From JANNRA01 sp031401035 (GTDB taxonomy: Bacteria; Desulfobacterota; Binatia; HRBIN30; CADEER01), in NCBI GenBank assembly GCA_031401035.1, contig JANNRA010000204.1:4650-68649 (forward strand): DNA of 64,000 bases, written 5' to 3'. The position numbers and the translations under genes are program-made. This document shows, one piece after another, positions 17,735-27,176 of this stretch; position 1 is the first letter of the stretch, and each line of letters starts with the position of its first letter. The notes below the pieces were generated by a model that worked only from the letters and a program-made list of their open reading frames with translations, ran no database searches and had not been told where the DNA came from.

Positions 17735-18250
17735 ATGTCTTCCGGGCCACACCACCGCACCGACGCAGCCGCCATCACCTGCGGCATCGTCACGGTCTCC
17801 GACACGCGCAGCGAGAGCGACGACGTCAGCGGCCAGCGCATCCGCGCGCTGCTCGAAGCCGCCGGGCATCGCGTCGCCTTCTACCGCATCGTCCGCGACG
17901 AGCCCGTGCAGATCGCCGCGCTGCTGCGCGGCGCACCGGCCGAGATCGAGGTATTGATCTGCAACGGCGGCACCGGCATCGCCCGGCGCGACACCACCTA
18001 CGAGGCGATCGCCGGCCTGCTCGACAAGGAGATCACCGGCTTCGGCGAGCTGTTCCGCATGCTCAGCTGGGAGCAGGTCGGGGCGGCGGCGATGCTCAGC
18101 CGCGCCACCGCCGGCATCGCCGGGGCGCGCGCCCTCTTCTCGCTGCCCGGCTCCACCAAGGCGGTCGAGCTGGCGATGACACAACTCATCCTGCCGCAGC
18201 TCGGCCACGTCGTCGGCCTGGTGCGCGCTGGCGCCGCAGGCGCGGCGTGA
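17735..18250 (+). CDS. moaB: MoaB/MogA-family molybdopterin adenylyltransferase
   Basis: Cytoplasmic protein of molybdenum-cofactor synthesis that binds or adenylates molybdopterin. The 171-residue MPT-binding fold shows GIVTVSDTRS near the N-terminus, the signature NGGTGIARRDTTYEAI (about residues 77-92), a GFGELFRMLSW segment and the C-terminal LPGSTKAVELAM. ATG at 17735 follows AGGGCGAGG. The stop overlaps the moaD start by four bases (GTGA), giving a tight moaB-moaD-moaE operon. MoaB and MogA cannot be separated with certainty by eye; the name follows general similarity. Confidence 0.92.
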   Translation: MSSGPHHRTDAAAITCGIVTVSDTRSESDDVSGQRIRALLEAAGHRVAFYRIVRDEPVQIAALLRGAPAEIEVLICNGGTGIARRDTTYEAIAGLLDKEITGFGELFRMLSWEQVGAAAMLSRATAGIAGARALFSLPGSTKAVELAMTQLILPQLGHVVGLVRAGAAGAA

Positions 18251-18495
18251 AGGTCCACCTGCGCTTCTTCGCCGTGCTGCGCGAACGGCTGCACGCCGAC
18301 GCCGCCGAGCGCGAGCTGCCGGACGGCGCGACGGTCGGCGACGCCTGGGACGGGCTCTGCCGCGATCACCCGGAGGCGGCGCCGCTCGGCGCCGCGATGT
18401 CGTTCGCGGTCAACCGCGAGTACGTCGCGCGCGCGCACGCGCTGCGCGACGGCGACGAGCTGGCGCTGATTCCGCCGGTGAGCGGGGGCTGCTGA
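18247..18495 (+). CDS. moaD: Molybdopterin synthase sulfur-carrier subunit with extra C-terminal Cys
   Basis: Small ubiquitin-fold protein (82 residues) that, as a C-terminal thiocarboxylate, donates sulfur to precursor Z together with MoaE. Typical strands are visible (VHLRFFAVLRERL at the start, then DELALIPPVSGG). MoaD normally ends in Gly-Gly; here the codons read Ser-Gly-Gly-Cys-stop, one residue too long for direct adenylation by MoeB. Processing by a JAMM-type protease, as known for QbsE-like proteins ending in Gly-Gly-Cys-Phe, may be needed. GTG start overlaps the moaB stop; the stop overlaps the moaE ATG (TGATG). Confidence 0.9.
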   Translation: MKVHLRFFAVLRERLHADAAERELPDGATVGDAWDGLCRDHPEAAPLGAAMSFAVNREYVARAHALRDGDELALIPPVSGGC

Positions 18496-18938
18496 TGTTC
18501 GCCATCGTGCCCGGCCCGATCGATGCCGCCGCGGTGACGGCGGCGGTAGCCGACCCGACCACCGGCGCGACCTGCACCTTCATCGGCACGACGCGCGACC
18601 ACCACGACGGCCGCGCCGTCACCGAACTCGAGTACGAGGCCTACCCCGAGATGGCGGTGGCGGAGCTGGAGAAGATCGGCGTCGAGGCGCGACGCCGCTG
18701 GCCGATCGCCCACGTCGCCATCGTCCACCGCATCGGCGTCGTGCCGATCGGCGCAGCGAGCGTGGTCATCGCCGTCTCGTCGGCACACCGCGTCGCCGCC
18801 TTCGAGGCCTGCCACTTCGCCATCGACCGGCTCAAGGAAGTGGTACCGATCTGGAAGAAGGAACGCTTCGACGGCGGCGAGCTGTGGATCGGCTCGCAGA
18901 CCGGTCAGCCCTTCCCGGGCGGTACGACGCCGCGCTGA
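18495..18938 (+). CDS. moaE: Molybdopterin synthase catalytic subunit
   Basis: Large subunit of molybdopterin synthase, converting cyclic pyranopterin monophosphate to molybdopterin with MoaD thiocarboxylate. The 147-residue protein shows the family's GATCTFIGTTRDHHDG, LEYEAYPEMA and HRIGVVPIG. It also has the substrate-binding/catalytic lysine block VPIWKKERFDGG near residue 120. ATG overlaps the moaD stop by one base. The following gene starts 27 bases later and may be read through. Confidence 0.95.
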   Translation: MFAIVPGPIDAAAVTAAVADPTTGATCTFIGTTRDHHDGRAVTELEYEAYPEMAVAELEKIGVEARRRWPIAHVAIVHRIGVVPIGAASVVIAVSSAHRVAAFEACHFAIDRLKEVVPIWKKERFDGGELWIGSQTGQPFPGGTTPR

Positions 18939-18965
18939 GCGGCATCGGATACGGAGGAATCGAGA

Positions 18966-19940
18966 ATGCGCGCGATGCTCATCGAGCGGTGGGGCGACCC
19001 CAAGGATCTGGTGCTGCGCCAGGTGCCCGAGCCGCAGCCCGGCAAGGGCCAGGTGGCGATCGAGGTCAAGGCGATCGGCTGCAACTTCTTCGACATCCTG
19101 ATCGGCCAGGGCAAGTATCAGGTGAAGCCGGCGCTGCCGTTCTCGCCCGGCGGCGAGGTGGCGGGCATCGTCGGCGCGGTCGGCCCGGGCGTCGCCGGTT
19201 TCGCGCCCGGCGACCGCGTCTTCGCCATGGTCGGCTACGGCGGCTTCGCCGAGGTCTGCCTGGCGGCGGCGGCGACGACGGTACGGATGCCCGACGGCAT
19301 GCCCTTCGACCACGGCGCCGCCTTCGGCGTCGTCTACCAGACCTCGTACTTCGGCCTCGTCTACCGCGCCGCGCTGCAGGCGGGTGAGACACTGCTCGTG
19401 CACGCCGCCGCCGGCGGCGTCGGCCTGGCGGCGGTGCAGCTCGGTGTCGCCCTCGGCGCGCGTGTGCTGGCCACCGCCGGCTCGGCGGCCAAGTGCGCGG
19501 TGGCCCTCGGGCACGGCGCCGCGGCGGCGTTCGATTACTCGACCCCCGACTGGGTGGAGCGGGTGAAGGAGGCCACCGGCGGCCGCGGCGCCGACGTGAT
19601 CTACGATCCCGTCGGCGGCGAGATCTTCGACCTGTCGCTCAAGTGCATCGCCTTCGGCGGCCGCCTGCTGGTCATCGGCTTCGCCTCCGGCACCATCCCG
19701 ACCGTGCAGGTCAACCGCGTGCTGCTGAAGAACATCGCTATCGTCGGCCTGCACTGGGGCGCCTACGGCCAGCACGATCCGGGCAAGATCCCGCAGGCGA
19801 CGGCGGCCCTGTTCGCGCTCTACGCTCAGGGCAAGGTGACGCCGGTGATCTCGGCGCAGTTTCCGCTCGCACGCGCCGCCGACGCCCTGGCGGAGATCAG
19901 CTCGCGCCGCAGCGTCGGCAAGGTGCTGCTGGTCCCATGA
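18966..19940 (+). CDS. NADPH:quinone oxidoreductase-like MDR-family protein
   Basis: Zinc-independent medium-chain dehydrogenase/reductase of 324 residues. The N-terminal GroES-like domain (LIERWGDPKDLVLRQVPEP, GCNFFDILIGQGKY, PGGEVAGIVGAVGPGV) lacks zinc-ligand cysteines. The Rossmann domain carries the nucleotide-binding HAAAGGVGLAAVQLG (about residues 140-155) and ADVIYDPVGG. It most likely reduces quinones or enones with NADPH in the cytoplasm. A Shine-Dalgarno sequence (GGAGG) lies before ATG 18966. It is followed after four bases by pyruvate kinase, so the two are probably co-transcribed; no direct metabolic link is evident. Confidence 0.88.
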   Translation: MRAMLIERWGDPKDLVLRQVPEPQPGKGQVAIEVKAIGCNFFDILIGQGKYQVKPALPFSPGGEVAGIVGAVGPGVAGFAPGDRVFAMVGYGGFAEVCLAAAATTVRMPDGMPFDHGAAFGVVYQTSYFGLVYRAALQAGETLLVHAAAGGVGLAAVQLGVALGARVLATAGSAAKCAVALGHGAAAAFDYSTPDWVERVKEATGGRGADVIYDPVGGEIFDLSLKCIAFGGRLLVIGFASGTIPTVQVNRVLLKNIAIVGLHWGAYGQHDPGKIPQATAALFALYAQGKVTPVISAQFPLARAADALAEISSRRSVGKVLLVP

Positions 19941-19944
19941 GCGC

Positions 19945-21354
19945 ATGACGACACGGGCGCGCATCGTCGCCACCATCGGGCCGGCCAGTGACGACGACAC
20001 GACGATCGACGCCCTGCTCGACGCCGGCATGCACGTGGCGCGCGTCAACGGCGCGCACGGCACGCCGGCCGGCCTGATCGCCACCATCGCCCGGCTGCGC
20101 GCCCGCGCCGCGGCGCGCCGGGCACCGCTCGCCGTGCTCGCCGACCTGGGCGGCCCAAAGCTGCGCGTCGGCCGCCTCGCCGGTGGCGTGGCGCAGCTCG
20201 CCGCGGGGGCGCGCTTCACGTTGACAACGGCGGATGTGCTCGGCGACGCCGCACGCGTGCACGTCGACTACCCCGCCCTGCCGGCGGAGGTGGAGCGCGG
20301 CCAGACGATCTTTCTCAACGACGGGATGATCCGCCTGGTGGTAACGGCGGTGACCGCGGTCGACGTCGAGACGCGCGTCGAAGCCGGCGGCGGCCTGAGC
20401 GACCGCAAGGGCCTGGCGGTGCCCGGCGCGCGCCTCGGCGCCCCGGCGCTGACCGCCGCCGACCTGCGCGTCCTCGATGCCCTGGCGACGCAGCCGCCCG
20501 ACTTCGTCGGCCTCTCGTTCGTGCGCGCCGCCGCCGACCTGGCGCGGCTGCGCGAGGCGCTGCGGGCGCGCGGCCTCGCGGCCGGCGTCGTCGCCAAGAT
20601 CGAACGCGCCGAAGCGGTGGCGGGGCTGGACACGATCATCGCCGCCGCCGACGCGGTGATGGTGGCGCGCGGCGACCTCGGCGTCGAGTGTCCGGTCGCC
20701 GAGGTTCCGGTGCTGCAGAAGCGCATCATCCGCGCCGCCATCGCGCGCGGCGTTCCAGTCATCACCGCGACGCAGATGCTCGAGTCGATGATCGACAGCC
20801 CACGGCCGACGCGCGCCGAGGCGAGCGACGTCGCCAACGCCGTCCTCGACGGCAGCGACGCGGTGATGCTGTCGGCCGAGACCGCCGCCGGCCGCTATCC
20901 GGTCGAGGCGGTGCGCACCATGCACGCGCTCATCACCGCCGCCGAGCGCTTCGCCGCCGCCGAGCCGGGGTCGCCCGCCGCGGCCGCGCACGGGCTGGAC
21001 GCGCCGACCGCCACGGCGCACGGCGCCTGTCTCGCCGCCGACGCGGTCGGCGCCGCGGCCATCGTCTGCCTGACCCGCCACGGCACGACGGCGCGCGCCC
21101 TGGCGCGCTGGCGGCCGCGCCAGCCGATCCTCGCCTACACGCCCGACGCGGCAACCTGGCGCCGACTGTCGCTGCTGTGGGGCGTCGAGGCCTTCCAGCT
21201 CGGCAGCGTCGGCGCCGATTTCGACGCCGCAACGGATGCGCTGCTCGCCGCCCTGCGCGCCGCCGGCCGCCTGCCCGCCGACGCGCGCGTCGTCCTCACC
21301 GCCAGCCTGCCCTTCGGCGCCGGCGGTCCGGTCAACACCATGCGCATCGCCTGA
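19945..21354 (+). CDS. pyk: Pyruvate kinase, potassium-independent type by sequence
   Basis: Glycolytic enzyme making pyruvate and ATP from phosphoenolpyruvate and ADP. The 469-residue TIM-barrel protein shows ARIVATIGPAS, ARVNGAHG, the B-domain IFLNDGMIRL, the catalytic lysine in VVAKIERAEA, MVARGDLGVE, VITATQMLESMI and PRPTRAEASDVANAV. At the cation site the usual NFSHG is NGAHG and DTKGPEIR is DLGGPKLR. Lys72 thus occupies the position of rabbit-muscle Glu117 and Leu68 that of Thr113, changes known from potassium-independent pyruvate kinases. The C-terminal domain is short and lacks an obvious effector site. Confidence 0.93.
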   Translation: MTTRARIVATIGPASDDDTTIDALLDAGMHVARVNGAHGTPAGLIATIARLRARAAARRAPLAVLADLGGPKLRVGRLAGGVAQLAAGARFTLTTADVLGDAARVHVDYPALPAEVERGQTIFLNDGMIRLVVTAVTAVDVETRVEAGGGLSDRKGLAVPGARLGAPALTAADLRVLDALATQPPDFVGLSFVRAAADLARLREALRARGLAAGVVAKIERAEAVAGLDTIIAAADAVMVARGDLGVECPVAEVPVLQKRIIRAAIARGVPVITATQMLESMIDSPRPTRAEASDVANAVLDGSDAVMLSAETAAGRYPVEAVRTMHALITAAERFAAAEPGSPAAAAHGLDAPTATAHGACLAADAVGAAAIVCLTRHGTTARALARWRPRQPILAYTPDAATWRRLSLLWGVEAFQLGSVGADFDAATDALLAALRAAGRLPADARVVLTASLPFGAGGPVNTMRIA

Positions 21355-21507
21355 ACGACCGCGCCCCACATCGCGACGCAGCGGTCGCGGCGCGGAGGCC
21401 GGTTGACCGGCATCGCGGCGCCGCTCTATGAACCGCGAGCAACAGCGAATCCACGGCGGCCCCATGGCGCGGCCGGCCACCGCACAGCACCGACAGGAGA
21501 CACCGCG

Positions 21508-22125
21508 ATGAAGCTGCATACCGGCATGGGCCCGAATCCGCGCACCGTCCGCATGTTCCTCGCCGAGAAGGGCATCGAGCTGCCGCTGGTGCAGGTCGAC
21601 CTGATGAGCGGCGAGAACCGCCGCGCGCCCTACACCGACAAGAACCCAGCCGGCCAGCTGCCCTGTCTCGAGCTCGACGACGGCGTCGTCGTGGCCGAGG
21701 TCCTGCCGATCTGCGAGTACATCGAAGAGCGCCACCCGCAGCCGCCGCTGATCGGGGCGACGCCCGAGGAGCGCGCGGTGACGCGCATGTGGACGCGCCG
21801 CATCGACCTCAACATCGTCGAGCCGATGGCCAACGGCTTCCGCTACAGCGAGGGGTTGATGCTGTTCAAGGATCGCATCCACACCATCCCGCAGGCGGCC
21901 GACGACCTGAAGGCGATCGGGCGCGAGAATCTCGCCTGGCTCGACGGCCTGATGGCGGGTCGGCAGTTCATCGCCGCACCGCACCTGACGCTGGCGGACG
22001 TGTTCCTGTTCGCCTTCCTCGACTTCGGTCGCACCGTCGGCCAGCCGCTCGACGCCAACCTGGCTTGGATCTCCGCCTGGTTCGAGCGCATGGCGTCCAG
22101 GCCGAGCGCCGCGGCCAGCGCCTGA
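21508..22125 (+). CDS. Glutathione S-transferase family protein
   Basis: Product of 205 residues with the two-domain GST layout. The N-terminal thioredoxin-like part (LHTGMGPNPRTVRMFLAEKGI, then KNPAGQLPCLELDDG with the cis-proline, and VLPICEYIEE) is followed by an all-helical domain with a conserved LTLADVFLFAFLDF segment. ATG at 21508 is preceded by ACAGGAGA; an in-frame opening at 21403 is unsupported. It is likely to conjugate or isomerise electrophilic substrates, fitting the catabolic flavour of the window; the substrate cannot be told. The 153 bases before it separate it from pyk. Confidence 0.88.
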   Translation: MKLHTGMGPNPRTVRMFLAEKGIELPLVQVDLMSGENRRAPYTDKNPAGQLPCLELDDGVVVAEVLPICEYIEERHPQPPLIGATPEERAVTRMWTRRIDLNIVEPMANGFRYSEGLMLFKDRIHTIPQAADDLKAIGRENLAWLDGLMAGRQFIAAPHLTLADVFLFAFLDFGRTVGQPLDANLAWISAWFERMASRPSAAASA

Positions 22126-22192
22126 GCTGAGTGGCGGGCAGCCGCCGTGCCCGCGTCGACGGCGGCGGCGCGGTGTGCTTGGCTCGGCGGTC

Positions 22193-23500
22193 ATGTCCGC
22201 ATACCGGCCGGCCCTGAAGAATCCCTGGTGGATTCCCCCGTTCCTGGGCGGCGTGCCGGACGTCGAACCGCGCCTGGTGTCGCTGCTCGGGCTGGTGGCG
22301 ATGGCGCTGTTCTTCGAGCAGTACGACAACTCGCTGCTGACCTCGGCCCTGAAGTACATCGCCGCCGACCTCGGCATGCAGGAACACCAGCTCGGTTCCT
22401 TCCTCGCCGCGGTCAAGCTCGGCGCCGTGCCGGCCTTCCTCATCGTACCCTTTGCCGACCGCATCGGCCGCCGCCGCGTCTTTCTGTTCTCGGTCGCCAT
22501 GCTCAGCGTCGGCACCCTGGCGACCGCCTTCGCCGCCACGCCGGTGCAATTCGTCGTCGCCCAGATGCTCAGCCGCACGTTCATGCTCACCGCCTCGGCC
22601 ATCGCCTTCGTCATCATCACCGAGGAGTACCCGGCGGCGCACCGCGGCTGGGCGATCGGCATGCTCGGCGCCCTCGCCTCGGCCGGCAACGGCCTCGGCG
22701 CCGGGCTGTTCGCCGTTATCGACTCGCTGCCCTACGGCTGGCGCGCGCTGTACGCCTTCGGCCTGGTGCCGCTGCTGCTGCTGCCGCTGCTGCGCCGCCG
22801 CGTCCAGGAGACGCGCCGCTTCACCGCCCACCGCGCGCTCGAGGGCGCGCAGGGCGGCTCGCTGCTGGCGGGGTGGGCGACGCCGCTGGTGCGCCTGGCG
22901 CGCCTGTACCCGGGACGGGCGCTCGGCATCGCCGTGGTCGGTGGCCTGATGGCGATCGGCGAGTCGGCGGTCTTTCAGTTCACCGGCTACTTCGTGCTCA
23001 CCGTGCACGGCTGGACGCCGGGCGAGTTCGCGCTGATGTTCATTCTCGGCGGCACGGTCGGGATCATCGGCAACGTCGTCGCCGGCCGCATCGGCGATCG
23101 GATCGGCCGGCGTGTTGTCGGCTTCGTCTTCCTGTCCTTCTTCCCGCTCTTCGCCTGGCTCTTCTACCACGGGCCGGGTTGGTCGCTGCCGATCGCCTGG
23201 GCGCTGTTCGTCTTCTGCAACGTCGCCGGCGGCGTCATCGTCCGCGCCTTCTCGACCGAGCTCTTCCCGACCTCCTACCGCGGCACCTCGGCGGCCTGGC
23301 TGTCGCTGGTGCAGACGCTCGGCTGGGCGATCGGACTGGCCCTGGTCTCGTTCGGCGACGACATCGCCACCTCGACCAGCGTCATCTCGCTCGTCGTCCT
23401 GGTCGCCGCGGTCGCGCTCCTGGCGCTGCCAGAGACCTTCCAACAGGAGCTCGAGACCATCAGCCACGACGCAGACGAGCCCGCCCCGGTCTCTCCCTGA
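22193..23500 (+). CDS. MFS transporter, sugar/organic-acid porter type
   Basis: Twelve-helix inner-membrane carrier of 435 residues. The loop 2-3 signature is FADRIGRRRVFLFSV, the loop 4-5 acidic motif is TEEYPAAHRGWAIG, and the loop 8-9 repeat is GRIGDRIGRRVVGF; TELFPTSYRGTSAAW ends the loop 10-11 motif. These PxxxRG motifs are typical of metabolite:H+ symporters of the sugar-porter/AAHS kind. ATG at 22193 is used; an upstream TTG is unlikely. The substrate is unknown; neighbours (GST, glgX) do not define it. Confidence 0.9.
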   Translation: MSAYRPALKNPWWIPPFLGGVPDVEPRLVSLLGLVAMALFFEQYDNSLLTSALKYIAADLGMQEHQLGSFLAAVKLGAVPAFLIVPFADRIGRRRVFLFSVAMLSVGTLATAFAATPVQFVVAQMLSRTFMLTASAIAFVIITEEYPAAHRGWAIGMLGALASAGNGLGAGLFAVIDSLPYGWRALYAFGLVPLLLLPLLRRRVQETRRFTAHRALEGAQGGSLLAGWATPLVRLARLYPGRALGIAVVGGLMAIGESAVFQFTGYFVLTVHGWTPGEFALMFILGGTVGIIGNVVAGRIGDRIGRRVVGFVFLSFFPLFAWLFYHGPGWSLPIAWALFVFCNVAGGVIVRAFSTELFPTSYRGTSAAWLSLVQTLGWAIGLALVSFGDDIATSTSVISLVVLVAAVALLALPETFQQELETISHDADEPAPVSP

Positions 23501-23629
23501 CGCCCCCGTGCCGCCACTGCCACCGCGCGCTGGTCGTGGACGGGGCCCTTGCGGGCCGGCGCCTGCGTCGCGGTCCTGGCGCCTGCCTGAGGGGCGGCCG
23601 GCTGTGGCACTGCTCGCCGCCGGCGCGCT

Positions 23630-25861
<2,232 letters not shown>

Positions 25862-25910
25862 GCCGGTCCCGCCGCCGGCGTCGGCCGCAGGACGTCGCGG
25901 TTGTGCGCCG

Positions 25911-27176
25911 TCAGCGCCGCGCCACGGCGTCGCGGACGGCGAAGTAGGCGGGCTTGGGCGCCAATCCCGCATCGAGCAGCAGCGGGAAGTGCGGCGCCTG
26001 GGTCGAGAACGGCGGGAAGCGGTCGAGCCAGGTGCGGCTGTCGTCGATGCCCCAGACGGTGATCGCCTCGCAGCCCGGCACGGCCAGGCAGGCGGCGGCG
26101 AGTGCGGCGTAGGCCTCCGCCTGGCGGCCGAGCGGCTCGGGATCGCCGTCAAAGCTGCGCAGGCTGACGTCGACCTGGGTCAGCTCGACGCGCACGCCGA
26201 GATCGGTGAACAACCGCAGCAGCCGCTCCCACTCGGCCTGCGTTGGTATGTTCAGAAAGCCGAAGAAGTGCCCCTGCAGGCCGACGACGTCCACCGGCAC
26301 GCCGTCGGCGCGCAGGTCGCGCACCAGCGCCGCCAGGCCGAGCGCCTTCCCGTCGTCGGCCGAGTGGCTGAGCAGGAACTCGTTCAGGCACAGCGCCGCC
26401 TCGGGATCGAGCTGGCGCGCCAGCCGGAAGGCGTCGGCGATATAGCCGGGCCCGAGCGTACGGTAGAAGAGATTGGCGTCGAGCACGCCGCGCCCGACCT
26501 CGAGCGGCTCGTTGACGACGTCCCACTGCGCCACCCGGCCGCGGTAGCGCGGCAGGACGGCCGTGAAGTGCTGCTCGATCAGCGCGCGCAGGTGCTGCGC
26601 CGGATCGACGGCGGCCGCGACCTGCTCGGCGAGGTCGGCGGGCTGCTGGTCGCGCCACAGCAGCGTGTGGCCGCGCAGGCGGACGCCGCTGCGCGCCGCG
26701 AAGTCGGCGATCGCATCGGCGGCGGCGAAGTCGTACTGCCCCACCCGCGGCGCCAGCGAGCCCCACTTCATGGAGTCCTCGGCGACGATCGAATTGAAGT
26801 GACGCGGCACCACCGCCTGCTCGGCCGCCCCCGCCGGATCGGCGATCGCCGCGCCGACCCAGAACCCGGCCTGGGTCGCCGTCTCAGCCAGGGTGCAGTC
26901 AGCCTCAGGCCGGCGACAGTCGCGCAGCGTGGCGGTCGGGACGGGGGTGGGCGTCGGCGTGAGGGTCGAGGTGGGCGTTGGCGTGAGGGTCGGGGAGGCG
27001 GTCGGCGTCGGCGGTGCGGTGCCGCTCTCGCCGCCGCAGGCGGCGACGACGCAGACGAGCAGGAGAAGCCAACGCAGGGCACCGCGACCGCCGCGCCGCG
27101 TCCGATGCGGCGCGGCGGCAGCCGTGCCCTCCATTTCGGGCGTCATCACCGCCCGCAACGCAGGCTTCGCCATCAT
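25911..27176 (-). CDS. GH10 xylanase-like lipoprotein with altered nucleophile
   Basis: Product of 421 residues: a lipoprotein signal (hydrophobic LLLLVCVV, lipobox VAAC at Cys47), a Pro/Thr linker (residues 56-82) and a GH10 barrel. Family motifs are in order: FNSIVAEDSMKW, GHTLLWRDQQP, WDVVNEPL with acid/base Glu223, LNEF, GLQGHF and WGIDDSRTW. The nucleophile strand, usually V-x-I-T-E-L-D, reads ELTQVDV, so Gln334 stands where the catalytic Glu should be. Plain retaining xylanase activity is therefore doubtful; it may be a binding protein or use another residue. ATG follows the stop of the subtilisin-like gene directly (TAGATG), so the two are coupled. The N-terminal coding region contains REP-like copy 2. 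Confidence 0.85.
   Translation of the reverse strand: MMAKPALRAVMTPEMEGTAAAAPHRTRRGGRGALRWLLLLVCVVAACGGESGTAPPTPTASPTLTPTPTSTLTPTPTPVPTATLRDCRRPEADCTLAETATQAGFWVGAAIADPAGAAEQAVVPRHFNSIVAEDSMKWGSLAPRVGQYDFAAADAIADFAARSGVRLRGHTLLWRDQQPADLAEQVAAAVDPAQHLRALIEQHFTAVLPRYRGRVAQWDVVNEPLEVGRGVLDANLFYRTLGPGYIADAFRLARQLDPEAALCLNEFLLSHSADDGKALGLAALVRDLRADGVPVDVVGLQGHFFGFLNIPTQAEWERLLRLFTDLGVRVELTQVDVSLRSFDGDPEPLGRQAEAYAALAAACLAVPGCEAITVWGIDDSRTWLDRFPPFSTQAPHFPLLLDAGLAPKPAYFAVRDAVARR
27074..27132. repeat. 59-base REP-like imperfect palindrome, copy 2
   Basis: The left arm GCAGGGCACCGC... pairs with the right arm ...GTGCCCTCC through a near-perfect CCGCCGCGCCGC / GCGGCGCGGCGG core. The copy lies inside the N-terminal coding region of the GH10-like lipoprotein and supplies its basic n-region (read as Thr-Arg-Arg-Gly-Gly-Arg). 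Confidence 0.7.

Noticed and set aside
19897..22689. A 930-codon minus-strand open frame across pyk, the GST and the MFS gene
   Set aside because: It crosses three well-supported genes on the other strand and reads as low-complexity sequence.
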